From Setophaga petechia (lineage: Eukaryota > Chordata > Aves > Passeriformes > Parulidae), in assembly GCA_024362935.1 (NCBI GenBank), contig JANCRA010000060.1, forward strand, positions 3,197,501-3,261,500: a stretch of DNA of 64,000 bases. Reading direction: 5' to 3'. Numbering within the stretch: the first letter of the stretch is position 1; every line of letters starts with the position of its first letter. The notes beneath the pieces are model-generated. The model worked only from the letters and a program-made list of their open reading frames with translations. It did not search any database and was not told where the DNA came from. The position numbers and the translations under genes were made by a program. Below are positions 9,606-19,892 of the stretch, in pieces.

Positions 9606-11314
9606 CAGGATATATCCAACCACATCCATTGCCAGAGCCAGTTTCAGCCCCACCCTTCAGACACCCTGCTCCTCCACCAGGCAGAAGCAGCTCAGCTGCA
9701 GAGATCCCATGGAAATGGAAATCCCATACAGGAGCACAGCTCCAACCCAAGTATTTTCTAGCAGGAGCAGGGAACTGTGTAGATACCCCCTCTGCTGAGC
9801 CTCAGCCTGCTGTTTTGTGCCTGTTCTGCAGGGGAGCAGGTAACAGCTCATGATCTTGCCTTGCTGTGTGTTTCTAACAAACATATGGTTCCCATCCCCC
9901 TGACCCCTTTCCCACTTTTGGGCTCAGCTTGCAAATCACACGGCCACAGATGACAAAATAACCTGGATATCTGCAGTAATGTGCTTTCCAAAGCCATTGT
10001 GGTAATGGCAGGGACTGCTCTGGAAGTAAATGGACCATTTATGGTGGCAAATAAAAGCCTTCAATCCCTCACAGCCACGGAGCAAAGCAGGGGTTCCCTC
10101 TTTGTCTGAGCTTGGGGAGCTGGGCTGTGGCAGCCACAGGGCAGCTAAAAGACAGAAGAAAAGTCATTTATTCCCTCTTTCCTTCCACAATTTCCCCAGT
10201 GTTTAAATGCAGAGCAGGAAAAAGCTGGAGAGCAGCAGGAGAGCTGGGCTGGGAGCAGCCAGGGCAGCCTCAGCTGCACATCCCCATGCCCAGGGTAACA
10301 GCAGGAATGCAGAGAGCTGGGCACACACCTCCCTCCCTGCTCAGGGCTGGCACCAAGCACAGCCCAGCCCTGAACTCCTCCCTGCCTGCAGGATGCTCAG
10401 CACAGAAGCTGCACCAGGGGATGGCCAACAACCCCTCCCACCTGGATGAGGCTCCCTGGGAAAGGAGATTTTTCCTTATCCCAGCTTTAAGGGGATGGGA
10501 ATCACCCAGAGGGAATTTTGAGACATTTGGGGTGGAAGCCAAGCCCAAGGAAGGGAGGAGATCCAGCAAGCAGCAATTTCAGCCTTGTTGGGCCAGGAAT
10601 TACAAAGCAGCAAGGTCAAGAATGGGGGGAAAACTCATCCAAGCAATTCTGAGTGGGAGGGAAAGGTTGGAGATGATGCTGGTGAAATCAAACTGGAGAA
10701 ATCAATAATGGGAGAGGGCAGAGGGGGTGCAAGGGACACAGGAAAAGATAAATTAAAGGCTTGCCCAGGTGTTGTGATGGCTAGTGAGCAATAAATTAAA
10801 TTAAAAAGGGCAACAGGGACAAGCAAGGCACTGTGAAAAATTAATTAAAAGGAAGGGAGGCATAACCAAGGCATAAAACATGGGTGCTCCTGGAAGGATT
10901 AGAGGATCTGGGCAATGAAGAGGCTTTGGGAAGTGTAATAGGAGCCAAGGCAGAGGCTGTGACCATATGGGAGGCTCAGGCAAACAGCACAGACACAATC
11001 CCAGACTCTGAGAAGCAGGAAAGCATCAGGGAAAAAAAGAAATCTCCTGCAGAAGGAGGTGCTGGCACAGCAAACTTCACTGCTTGGCTTTTGTAGCCAA
11101 AGTGCAGCAGAGTGTTGAGTGCCCCCAGCTGCCTGCTGCTGTCCCCTGTCCCTGCCCCATGGAGGGACAGTGTGACACTGGCAGGGGACACTGCCCTGGG
11201 GGTGTCTGCACAGACACAGGGAACGGGTGAGAGGGCCAGGCTGGAGCTGGCTGCCCCCAGGGCCCCCCAAATGCACCCCCAGGGCTCCCCAAATGCACCC
11301 CCAGGCTCCCTGCA
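9606..11314. other. No gene recognised
   Basis: About 1.7 kb without a repeat consensus I can name. The longest plus-strand open frame (10112-10708, 198 codons) has no recognised domain. Overlapping frames of similar size exist on the other strand, as expected for GC-rich avian DNA. Part may be older, unrecognisable repeats. Confidence 0.45.
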
Positions 11315-11320
11315 GGCATC

Positions 11321-11716
11321 TGTAACATTCACATTCTCTGGAAAATCCCTCTGCCCAGGGTTTGTCTCCTGGGAAGCTGAGAAGCCTCAGAGAAAAGGAA
11401 AACAATTCTTCTCTCATTTGCTTCTCCTGTGTTGTGCTCACATGTGCAATGTGTTTGGAGATTGTTTACCCACAGGTGATTGTTCCATTGCATTCTGCTG
11501 GGAGTTGTTTTCACTCTTTGGCCAATCAGGGCCAAGCTGTGTTGGGATTCTGGAGAGAGTCACCAGTTTTCATTATTATCTTTTTAGCATTCAGTGAGTA
11601 TCCTTTCTGTATTCTTTAGTATAGTATAGTATTCTTTAATATAATATAGTATTATAAAGTATTAAATTGGCCTTCTGAGAACATGGAGCCAGATTCACCA
11701 TTCCTGCCTTTGCTGG
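11321..11716 (+). mobile_element. Solo LTR
   Basis: Begins TGTAACATTCACATTCTCTG, then GGAAAATCCCTCTGCCCAGG, CACATGTGCAATGTG, CCACAGGTGATTGTTCC, TTTGGCCAATCAGGGCC and GCCTTCTGAGAACATGGAG. GGCATC stands at 11315-11320 and 11717-11722 and could be the target duplication, although the last bases then do not read CA. Its closest relative here is the copy at 13797. Confidence 0.85.
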
Positions 11717-12027
11717 GGCATCCTCCAGCTCCTGAGCAGCCCAGCTCAGCCCACCCTGGGGTGGGTGCATCCCAGTGCCTGCTGCAGGCTGGGTGTGGTG
11801 AGGCTGCAGGACAGGCACAGACTCACAGACACATCCCTGCTGGGGCACAGGGGACACCCTGCTTCCCCCCAGGCCCGAGCCCTTGGAGCTGCTCCACTCT
11901 GAACACAGCAGTGCCAGGAGCTGGAGAAGGGCTGGTGGGGAGAGAACAGCTCAGGCACCCCACTGGAGATGGGGGGAGCAGAACTTGCCTCAAGTCCCAT
12001 CTGTGTCCTCTGCCCATCACCCCAGGG
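11717..12027. other. No gene recognised
   Basis: GC-rich spacer between LTR and minisatellite. Open frames run through it in several frames only because they continue into the stop-free array. Confidence 0.5.
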
Positions 12028-12443
12028 CTGCATCCATTCCCTGCATCCACTCCCTGCATCCACTCCCTGCATCCATTCCCTGCATCCATTCCCTGCATCC
12101 ATTCCCTGCATCCACTCCCTGCATCCACTCCCTGCATCCACTCCCTGCATCCACTCCCTGCATCCACTCCCTGCATCCATTCCCTGCATCCATTCCCTGC
12201 ATCCACTCCCTGCATCCACTCCCTGCATCCACTCCCTGCATCCATGCCCTGCATCCATTCCCTGCATCCACTCCCTGCATCCACTCCCTGCATCCATGCC
12301 CTGCATCCACTCCCTGCATCCACTCCCTGCATCCACTCCCTGCATCCACTCCCTGCATCCATTCCCTGCATCCATTCCCTGCATCCATTCCCTGCATCCA
12401 CTCCCTGCATCCATTCCCTGCATCCACTCCCTGCATCCACTCC
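12028..12443. repeat. 13-bp minisatellite, 32 copies
   Basis: Exactly 32 tandem units of CTGCATCCAnTCC type (416 bp). Only the third-from-last positions vary: units end ACTCC, ATTCC or ATGCC. Writing C, T and G for these, the order is TCCTTTCCCCCTTCCC, then GTCCGCCCCTTTCTCC. The unit length is not a multiple of three and contains no stop on either strand, so all six frames stay open. The array abuts a CR1 3' tail on its right. Confidence 0.98.
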
Positions 12444-12449
12444 CTGCAT

Positions 12450-12533
12450 CACCTGGCACAGTGGAAGGTGTCCCTGCCCATGAGAGGAGCTTTAAGCTCC
12501 CTTCCAACCTAAACCATTCTGGGATTCTGTGAA
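12450..12533 (+). mobile_element. CR1 LINE 3' tail
   Basis: The last 80 bp of a sense CR1: ACAGTGGAAGGTGTCCCTGC, GAGCTTTAAG, CTTCCAACCTAAACCATTCT and GGGATTCTGTGAAATG. Its left side is lost in the 13-bp minisatellite, which may have expanded from sequence next to it. Confidence 0.88.
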
Positions 12534-13169
12534 ATGATTACAGGAATATTTTCAGGCCCTTCAAGCCACAGGGGAAAAGAGAGAATTGGCCAAGTCTGGC
12601 TCACACCTGCCTTTAAAGCAGCTTTCTTTGAAATGAACAGGCTGCCTCAGTGCTAAGGAGATTATAAGCACAGACACCTCTGCCAGAGGAGGGAAGAAGG
12701 AATAATAAAGGCATTCAAAGCTATGACAAGAAAATGGGGAAGAAAATAAAAAAAAAAAGAATGCAGCAGACTTTCAGACTTTTTGGATCTAGCAGGAGGG
12801 GTACAAGGAAGATCAAGGCACAAACAGTGACAGGCAAAGCTGGACAAGAACAGATTCAGAACATCTCTGTGGGGCTGAGCCACCCAGCCCAGGAGAAGCA
12901 CAAGGACCCTCCTGAGTCCCAGCAGGCACTGAGCAGGCAGGGAAGGCTTGCAGGGAAAGTAGGGCAAGAAATGATGGATAATTAACAACAGCAGAGAAAG
13001 CTCAGTGGCCCACAAACCTCTCCCTGCCCTGCCAAAGTTCTCCTTGGCTTGGGAGCAGAGCTGTGGGGAGCCAAGGATGGTTCAGTTCACCCCAGCCCTG
13101 CAGGCTCAGGGAAACTGGGATTTGAGGAGAGGGGAAGGGGGATTCCTTCTGGCTCTCCACAGCTCTGGG
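12534..13169. other. No gene recognised
   Basis: Mixed DNA with an A-rich run near 12745 (AAATAAAAAAAAAAAG). No exon or repeat consensus is recognised. Confidence 0.5.
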
Positions 13170-13279
13170 CTCTGCTCCCAGGGAACAAGGGACAGGACAA
13201 GGGGAAATGGCCTCAAGCTGTGCCAGGGGGGGTTTAGATTGGATATTGGGAAAATGTCTTTGTTAAAAGGGTGCTCAGG

Positions 13280-13676
13280 TGTGGTATTCACATTCTCTGA
13301 ACAGAGTGAGACATGATTCTCCCTCCCAGGATTTTTACTGGGGAAGGCAATGAGAAGCTCAAAGAAGAGAAAACAATTATCTCTACCTGCTGCTCCTGTT
13401 GTTTGGCACATGTGGAATGTGCTATGGAGATTGTTTACCCAGAGTGATTTGTTCACTGGACACCAGTGAAGATTGTTTGGATTCCTTGGCCAACTGGGTC
13501 AAAGCTGTGTCCTGGCTGTCTCCAGACAGTCACAGGTTTTTCTGTAGCACCTTTTAGTATAGTTTTAATATAGTATTAGTGTAATATAACACAGCCTAAT
13601 AAAGCACTTGTTCAGCCTTCTGAATCATGGGGTCAGAGCACATCATTCCCCACCTTGGGGTCATCCTGATTCAATA
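13280..13676 (+). mobile_element. Solo LTR inserted in a CR1
   Basis: Begins TGTGGTATTCACATTCTCTG and carries CAGGATTTTTACTGGGG, GTGCTATGGAGATTG, TAGTATAGTTTTAATATAG, AATAAAGCAC and CAGCCTTCTGAATCATGGG. The flanks are CTCAGG (13274-13279) and GTCAGG (13677-13682); the CR1 consensus and the copy at 59.5 kb read GGTCAGG here, so this is a 6-bp target duplication with one change. The 3' CA has mutated. It is one of the more diverged members. Confidence 0.87.
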
Positions 13677-13796
13677 GTCAGGCACTGGAAAAAGCTGCTC
13701 AGGGCAGTGGTGGAGTCACCTTGCATGGAAGTACCCAAAAAACATGTGGATATGGCACCTGGGACATGGTTAGTGATGATCTTGGCACTGCTGGGT

Positions 13797-14195
13797 TGTG
13801 GCATTCACATTCTCTGGAAAAATCCCTTCATCCAGAATTTTTCTCCTGGGAAGCTGAGAAGCCTCAGAAAAAAGGAAAACAATTCTTCTCTCATTTGCTT
13901 CTCCTGTGTTGTGCTCACATGTGCAATGTGTTTGGGGATTGTTTACCCACAGGTGATTGTTCCATTGCATTCTGCTGGGAGTTGTTTTCACTCTTTGGCC
14001 AATCAGGGCCAAGCTGTGTCAGGACTATGGAGAGAGTCAGGAGTTTTCATTATTATCTTTTTAGCCTTCTGTAGGTATCCTTTCTGTATTCTTTAATATA
14101 ATATAGTATTATAAAGTAATAAATGAGCCTTCTGAGAACATGGAGTCACATGCATCATTCCTGCCTTCAGTGGGATATTCCCTGTAAATACCATA
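13797..14195 (+). mobile_element. Solo LTR inserted in the same CR1
   Basis: Begins TGTGGCATTCACATTCTCTG and closely resembles the copy at 11321 (CACATGTGCAATGTG, CACAGGTGATTGTTCC, GGCCAATCAGGGCC). It ends ATACCATA, with CTGGGT on both sides (13791-13796 and 14196-14201). It sits 120 bp from the previous LTR in the same orientation. Each has its own target duplication and intact CR1 lies between them, so they are independent insertions and not the two ends of one provirus. Confidence 0.92.
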
Positions 14196-14486
14196 CTGGG
14201 TTAAGGGCTGGATTTGATGATCCTGGAGGTCCTTTCCAACTGTGATGGCTGCAAGACTCTCTGAGGAGATGCCCCATGGGAGGTGAACAGGGTGCAGGTG
14301 TCCTGGCTCCCCACAGCACAGCAAACCCAGGCAAAGATGTGGGGGGAAGAAACAAGGTTTGATTAGAAGGCTCCTCCCCAGTGCAAGAGCACAAACACGC
14401 AGGAGACCAAGGCTGCCATGGTCCCTTTGTGTCTCCTCTTGGGAAGGGGGTAGGAACAGCCCACGATCAAGTGTTTGTCCCAAACA

Positions 14487-14645
14487 ATCACAGAATGTCC
14501 TGGGCTGGGAGGGACCCCCAGGATCCCCCAGGGCAGCCCCAGCCCTGCACAGACACCCCAACAGCCCCACCCCGGGCATCCCTGGCAGCTCCTGCAGCTC
14601 TGGCAGCCTCGGGGCTGTGCCCATTCCCTGGGGAATATCTACAGA
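14487..14645 (-). mobile_element. CR1 LINE fragment
   Basis: Antisense copy of the second CR1 type: ATCACAGAATGTCCTGGGCT, GGGACCCCCAGGATCCCCC, ACCCCAACAGCCCCACC, GCTCCTGCAGCTCTGGC and CCCATTCCCTGGGG. Confidence 0.88.
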
Positions 14646-14738
14646 GGAAAGCTGGGCACCCACATCAGCCCTCCAAGCTCGCCCAGCACATCCCAAGGTC
14701 AGCCTCACTGACCCTGCCATTCCAGTGGAACCTCCACC

Positions 14739-15471
14739 TGTAGTAATTACATATCCTCTGAACAGAGAGAGACATGGTTCTCCCAGGAAAATCCTGGGAA
14801 GCTGTGGGAAACTCAGAGGAAAGAATTCACACAATTATTCTCTCTCTGTCTGTAACCATTGTTTATAGCTATGGTTCTCCAGAGTGTGCTATTCAGAGCT
14901 CAATGTGGAATTTTTCTTCACTCAGGTCACCAAATGTGGTGGTGTTCACAGGGGTCCCAGGACGAGGGAAGAGATGAGAATCTTGATTCAATGTTTCAGA
15001 AGGCTGATTTATTATTTTATTATATATATTATATTAAAATTATACTAAAAGAATAGAAGAAAGGATTTCATCAGAAGGCTAGCAAGGAATAGAAAAGAAA
15101 TGGAATGGTAATAAAATCTTGTGACTGACCAGAGAGTCTGAGACAGCTGGACTGGGATTGGCCATTAATTAAAAACAACCACATGAGACCAATCACAGAT
15201 GCACCTGTTGCATTCCACAGCAGCAAATAATTGTTTTTCTTTTCCTCTGAGGTTTCTCAGAAGAAAAAATCCTAGCAAAAGGATTTTCATAAAACATGTC
15301 TGTGACAGTCCACCAATAGGTGAGAGAAGATTCCTAAAGGCCAATCAGGTCTTAGGTCCACAATTGTTTCTATAAGAACTGTAGATTTCTAATAATAAAA
15401 TGCCTTTTCATGTCTTCTGATGATGGAGTCTCTATATCACCTTTGGCTGTCCCTGATACTACTGCAGTGAT
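14739..15471 (+). mobile_element. LTR interrupted by another LTR
   Basis: The outer LTR comprises 14739-14934 and 15308-15471, about 360 bp when rejoined. It starts TGTAGTAATTACATATCC, has GACATGGTTCTCCCAGG, a polyadenylation signal in AATAATAAAATGCC, and the superfamily-like GTCTTCTGATGATGGAGTC, ending CAGTGATA. The flanks TCCACC (14733-14738) and TTCACC (15472-15477) fit a 6-bp target duplication with one change. Its divergence and its nested insert make it one of the older LTRs here. Confidence 0.82.
14935..15307 (-). mobile_element. Solo LTR nested in an older LTR
   Basis: On the minus strand it runs TGTCACAGACATG...CCACCACA, with ATCCTAGCAAAAGG (plus), CACAGCAGCAAATAAT, TGGCCATTAATTAAAAACAACC and ATGTTTCAGAAGGCTG (plus). 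This is the most abundant LTR subfamily in the window. The flanks are GTCACCAAA and GTCCACCAA, so a CACCAA duplication with a few stray bases is possible. Confidence 0.88.
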
Positions 15472-15738
15472 ATTCACCCTCAGGAAAAAACCAAAATTAA
15501 AGGATTTTAGCAGAAATAAACCCCCAACACCCTGTGCCAGACAGCTCACCCAAACACAGGGGCTGTGGCAGCATCTCCCTGCTCTGGGTGGCACAGCCCA
15601 GCCCCTCCAGGCAGCACAGGCTCCCTCCTGTTCCACCACAGCTTCTGGCACAGCCCTGCCTGGGAAAGGTCAGTGCCTCAGGGAAGCAGCACATTTGATG
15701 ATGAAATGGCAAAAAAAGCAACTTTTTGGCTTGTTTCC
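15472..15738. other. No gene recognised
   Basis: Spacer between two LTRs. The region 15540-15660 is GC-rich; open frames on both strands have no recognisable content. Confidence 0.5.
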
Positions 15739-16130
15739 TGTCGCAGACATGCTTTGTGAAAAATCCTTTCTGTAGGATTTTTCCTGCTAGAGCTGAGAAG
15801 CTCAGTAACAAATGTAAACAATTATTATCTGCTGCTGTGGAATGCAGCAGGTCCACCTGTGACTGGTCCCCTGTAGATGTTTGGATTTACTGACCACTCA
15901 CGGTGGAGCTGCTCTCGCTCTCTGCAGAGACACAGACCTTGGTTATTCTTTCTTTCTATCTCTTTCTTAGCATGGCCAGCTTCTGAAGAAGCTCCTTTTC
16001 TTTTCTATCTCTATGTAGTATAGTTATAATGCTATATATATATCACAATATAATAAATCAAGCCTTCTGATAATGGAATCAAGATCCTGACTCTTCCATC
16101 CTCTACAAACCCCTGTGACCACCATCAACA
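15739..16130 (+). mobile_element. Solo LTR with perfect GTTTCC duplication
   Basis: A 392-bp LTR, TGTCGCAGACATGC...CACCATCAACA, flanked by GTTTCC at 15733-15738 and 16131-16136. It has CTGCTGCTGTGGAATGCAGC, GTAGTATAGTTATAATGC, AATAAATCAAGCC and TTCTGATAATGGAATC. It shares diagnostic features (TCCTGCTAGAGCTGAGAAG, GAAGAAGCTCC) with the minus copy at 43288, so the two form a subfamily. Confidence 0.95.
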
Positions 16131-16170
16131 GTTTCCTTTATCATCTGGAAAGGATTTAAGGACTTTTAAG

Positions 16171-16209
16171 GAAAAGATAAACAGTGGCCACCTCACTGTT
16201 TATCTTTTC
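16171..16209. other. Perfect 16-bp inverted repeat (hairpin)
   Basis: GAAAAGATAAACAGTG at 16171-16186 and its exact reverse complement at 16194-16209, separated by the 7-nt loop GCCACCT. It begins 40 bp after the LTR target duplication. No promoter, repeat family or microRNA-length stem is evident, and the stem does not extend further. Confidence 0.9.
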
Positions 16210-17003
16210 TGCATTTCTTGCTAGCCCTTATTTGTCTCCTTAAAACCCCCAACAGCCATGCTCACATGTCACATTGGATGCATCTGCCAAGGCCAGAGCC
16301 ATCACATCCCATCCAGCACACGGCAGTGCAGCCTTGTAAGGGGAAGCTGAGAAAAGATGTGCAGGGAGAGCTATTTTTGTGCTTTCATTTTAAGGCACCC
16401 CCTTGACTCCCTCCTTTCTGACTCACATTCCAGCTCCAGAACTGAGGAATGCAGCCACAAAGCTGCACCAGGCAGGAGAGGATGTCCTGCCAATATTTTC
16501 ACCCAAAGTTTGAGCACAGCCACAGCAGGAGGAGAGATTTGTGCCATCATCTGTCTGGTGTTTGCACAAGCAAAAGCTTTTTTACTTGGGAAAAGATTTT
16601 ACATTTTTCTTAATCTGATTTAACCTCCAAGGTTTGAGAGGTTCTGAGAAACAGATGATTTCCAAAAGGAAATCCAGGACTGAAAAAGGAAAAACAAAAA
16701 TCCTCCAGTCAGATAATTTAAATTGACATTGTATTTCAGTAAGATCAGGATTTGCAGAAAACTGAGTGTTCATTAAGAATCACTTGCTCAGCTCTTGAAA
16801 GAATCAAAGATTTGGGTTGATCACAGAGACCAGCTCAGCTCTAGAGATGAATCACTGGCTAAAGGAGGTGCTTTTTAACCCATGGCTTTTTTGGGGCATG
16901 GGAGTTCTGCCTGAATGTACAGGTTAATAATTCCAAGTGTGCTCCAGTTTCTGTGCCTGCTCCAGGTTTTATATCCCAAAGCAGGAGTGGTGCAATGCCT
17001 GGG
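16210..17003. other. No gene recognised
   Basis: AT-leaning, single-copy-looking DNA with no repeat consensus. Short open frames only. It could contain conserved non-coding sequence, but nothing can be shown from the sequence alone. Confidence 0.5.
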
Positions 17004-17386
17004 TGTCACAGACATCTTTTATGGAAAATCCTTTCCTTGGGATTTTTCCTCCTGAGAAGCTGAGAGGCCCCAAAACCAAAATCTAAACATTGATTATCTG
17101 CTGCTGTGGAATGCAACAGGTGCATCTGGGATTGGTCTCATGTGGTTGTTTCTAATTAATGGCCAATCACAGTCAGCTGACTTGGACAGAGAGCTGAGCC
17201 ACAAACCTTTATAATCATTCTTTGCTATTCTATTCTTAGGTAGCCTTCTGATGAAATCCTTTCTTCTATTCTTTTAGTATAGTTTTAATGTAATATATAT
17301 CATAAAATAATAAATCAGCCTTGTGAAACATGGAGTCAGATCCTCGTCTCTCCCCTCATCCTGAGACCCCTGTGAACACGATCACA
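17004..17386 (+). mobile_element. Solo LTR
   Basis: A 383-bp LTR with intact ends TGTCACAGACATC...CACGATCACA. It carries CTTTCCTTGGGATTTTTCC, TGCTGTGGAATGCAACAGG, TTTCTAATTAATGGCC, TTTTAGTATAGTTTTAATG and AATAAATCAGCC. The flanks (CCTGGG and GGCAAT) do not match, so the target duplication is lost or one side is rearranged. Confidence 0.93.
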
Positions 17387-19044
17387 GGCAATCCCAGGAG
17401 CCTGCTCAGAACATGAGTTTCACCTTCAAAATTTTCTTTGTGTTGTTGAATTTTTTTTACAGCAGATTGGGAGAGTGCATTTTGGGGGGAATTTCTGCTT
17501 GTGCCCTCCTCAGCCTGGTTTCTGATGGGTCAGAACTCCTGTGGAGCCTCTGGGGTGAGTTCCCAGCTGAGAGATCCAAGCCCCCATTCCCTGCCAGAGG
17601 CACAGAGGGGAGCTCAGTGCTGGAGTTTGGCTTTTTTAGGCTCAGCCATGAACCCTGTGAGGCTCCCACCCCACAGGCTCCTCTGCCCTGGGCTCTGCAG
17701 CCCTTCCCAGCTTCCAGGGTCTGCAACCTGCTCCTGACCTGGTGCTCTCTAAATTAAGCAGCTGTTAGATCCCTTCCTTCCTTGGCCCACGGGGTGCTAA
17801 GAAGGTCACCACAGATGGCAGCTTAAAGGGCTGCCAGTGCCCCCCTAATCCTGGCCAGGCAGGACTGCCCTGACAAGGAGCTGAGCAGGTGATTAGAGCC
17901 TGGAATATCTGTGCTCAGAGCCCTGCTGGCCCCTCCACCCACACAGCACATTTCAGCCATCCCTCTTCTGCTGAGGCACCCAGGGATGCTCCTCTGTGTG
18001 CTCCCACTGAGGGCACTCCCAGCCCTCTAAGGATGGACTCAGCACCAGCTATTCCAACACTTTCCCTGCATTCCTCCAATAATTGGCATTTTCTTCAGCC
18101 TCCCCTGTTCTCCAGTCACTCTCTGTGTGCTTCTCTAACTGCCTCAATGACAGATATTTCCCCACTGAAATATCTCCCAAGGAACAGGGAGCTCTGCAGC
18201 TCCTTCTGGGATCTACCTTTATTCTCTGTGGCACCAGTTTAGTGCAGGGAGAAGTGAAAAATGAAAGAGCAAATCATCAGGCAGCAGTGTTCAAGGGCTC
18301 AGCAGTGCTGAGGGAGGGAGGAACTTGCTGCATAAAAGACAATTCCCTCCACTTACAGTAAATACCTTGTACAAAAAGAAGGGTCCACACTTCAAAACTC
18401 TACTGAATATGTCAACAGCCAAAACAAAACTTGGAAAAATTTCTGGCAGTGTTCTCTGTAAAAAAGTCTTCAATAGTAAAAATCCATGGACTTTTTCAGT
18501 GCTGCTGAATCCCACAATTTCACTTGCTGAGTTAAATCCTGGTCTGTGGAATTAGGGTACAGTAGCTGTCTTTGCCATGCAGAACAGGGTTTTCAGTCAG
18601 CTCCTTTGTTCAACCTATCTGGAGGTTTAACAGATAGGTTGAACCTCCTGGTTTCAAAATATTTTGTGTCAAAATATCCTCACTACCACCACGGGCAGGT
18701 ACACTAAGCTGGAACAGAAAATGGTTATAGACAAATCTGATCAAACCCAACTTCCCTTTCTCCCTCACCTGCCTCATTTTGATTTGAACAAGTTCAGGTG
18801 AGTCTTTCCCCTGCTGTTATTTGGAGTTTCCTGGATTAGATTTCCAAATAAGATCCTTATTTACTGGTGAGGTATCTCCAGGGGTCCAGCAGCACAGCTC
18901 CTGCCTCTGTGATAACAAGTTTTATCTGATCAGGTTTGTTTTTTCTCTCTTCTATGCAATATCCAAAGGAACACTCCAGTTGTGATGCCAATGAAAAGCC
19001 AAGTTCTGCAAACCCTGCTGAACTGCAAACAGAGAACAACACCC
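17387..19044. other. No gene recognised
   Basis: About 1.65 kb of single-copy-looking DNA. The open frames at 17413-17757 (114 codons) and 17889-18242 (117 codons) have no recognised domain and no matching neighbour exons. A hairpin lies at 18608-18644. Confidence 0.45.
18608..18644. other. Perfect 13-bp inverted repeat (hairpin)
   Basis: GTTCAACCTATCT at 18608-18620 pairs exactly with AGATAGGTTGAAC at 18632-18644 across an 11-nt loop. The loop start GGAGGTT can also pair with AACCTCC at 18642-18648, giving an alternative fold. A 12-bp palindrome, CAAAATATTTTG, follows near 18655. Confidence 0.9.
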
Positions 19045-19150
19045 CTGGCAGTGCCCACAGGCAGGCTGGAGCAGCCTGGGAAGGTGGAAGGTGTCCCTGC
19101 CCATGGCAGGGGGGGCACTGGATGGTTTTTAAGGTTCCTTTCCAAATCAC
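19045..19150 (+). mobile_element. CR1 LINE 3' fragment
   Basis: Sense CR1 tail: GGCAGTGCCCACAGGCAGGC, GAGCAGCCTGGGAAGGTGG, GGTGTCCCTGCCCATGGCAG, GGCACTGGATGGTTTTTAAG and TTCCTTTCCAAATC. Diverged. Confidence 0.85.
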
Positions 19151-19892
19151 TCTGCTCATCTGTAATTTCTGCTTTCATCCATCTGCCCAGGAGCTGGAAG
19201 AGAAACCACTGCTGAAAACCACACTGCTGTGTCTTCCTGCCATGGGCTGAGCACAGAACAAAGAGACCCTGAAACCTTCACCCTCTGCTGCAGCAAACTG
19301 CAGCGTTCACTGCCCTGAGGTCCAAGGAAGCTCCCAGCAGAGCAGGCAGAGCCCCCCCTGACCTCGTGGCTCAGCAAGCACAGCAAGTTTCCAACAGGCA
19401 CAGCCATTCCCAGCAGCATTTCCCAACCCTCAGGTCATGCAACCACTGCACTGATCCCTAAATCCTCTCCCATCCCTCCATAAAGCCTCTGCTTCACAGA
19501 GGTGATTTCAGCTCAGCATCTGGGGGATGTTAAACTTCCTAAATTGTGGCCTGTGGGGATGGGAACTCCTCTGTCCCACCCCAAGCACTGACAAACACAG
19601 CCCCAAGGAGGAACCACCAGGGGAATGTTTCCTCCCAGCCCAAGGGGCAGAGGCAGCAGCAGAGCTCTGAGCCTGCCCTGGCCCCCAGCCCCACACAGCA
19701 GCAGCAGCAGCTCTGCACCTTGCCTGCCCCAAGCACAGCACTTCCAGTGATGGTTCTAACTTTGGTATTTTCCAAATTCTCTGCTCTGTTCAGGTATGTA
19801 ACTCTGAAAATTCCTATTAGGTGTTAGCAGGTTCTCTTCACAGGGTAGTTGGACAAAGCAATCCCCCCTGAGCTGGAGAATTCTCGGGTTGC
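19151..19892. other. No gene recognised
   Basis: Mixed DNA with a short (CAG)n run near 19695-19710. No exon or family consensus is recognised. Confidence 0.5.

Larger units (their letters stand above)
13170..14250 (+). mobile_element. CR1 LINE split by two LTR insertions
   Basis: Three CR1 pieces read through in sense order. 13170-13279 has GGAACAAGGG and TTTAGATTGGATATTGGG. 13677-13796 has GTCAGGCACTGG, CAGGGCAGTGGTGGAGTCAC, GTGGATATGGCACC and CTGCTGGGT. 14196-14250 has CTGGGTTAAGGGCTGG, TTGATGATCCTGGAGG and TCCTTTCCAAC. The uninterrupted relative at 59466-59735 shows the same order without gaps. The CR1 therefore predates both LTRs. Confidence 0.9.

Noticed and set aside
12028..12443. CRISPR-like array
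   Set aside because: The units are contiguous with no unique spacers, and the DNA is avian; it is a minisatellite.
11683..12532. Six overlapping frames of 139-266 codons with 13-residue repeats
   Set aside because: Produced by the stop-free 13-bp minisatellite; there is no unique domain outside the array.
13280..14195. Two nearby LTRs as ends of one small provirus
   Set aside because: Each has its own flanking 6-bp repeat and the DNA between them is contiguous CR1, not retroviral.
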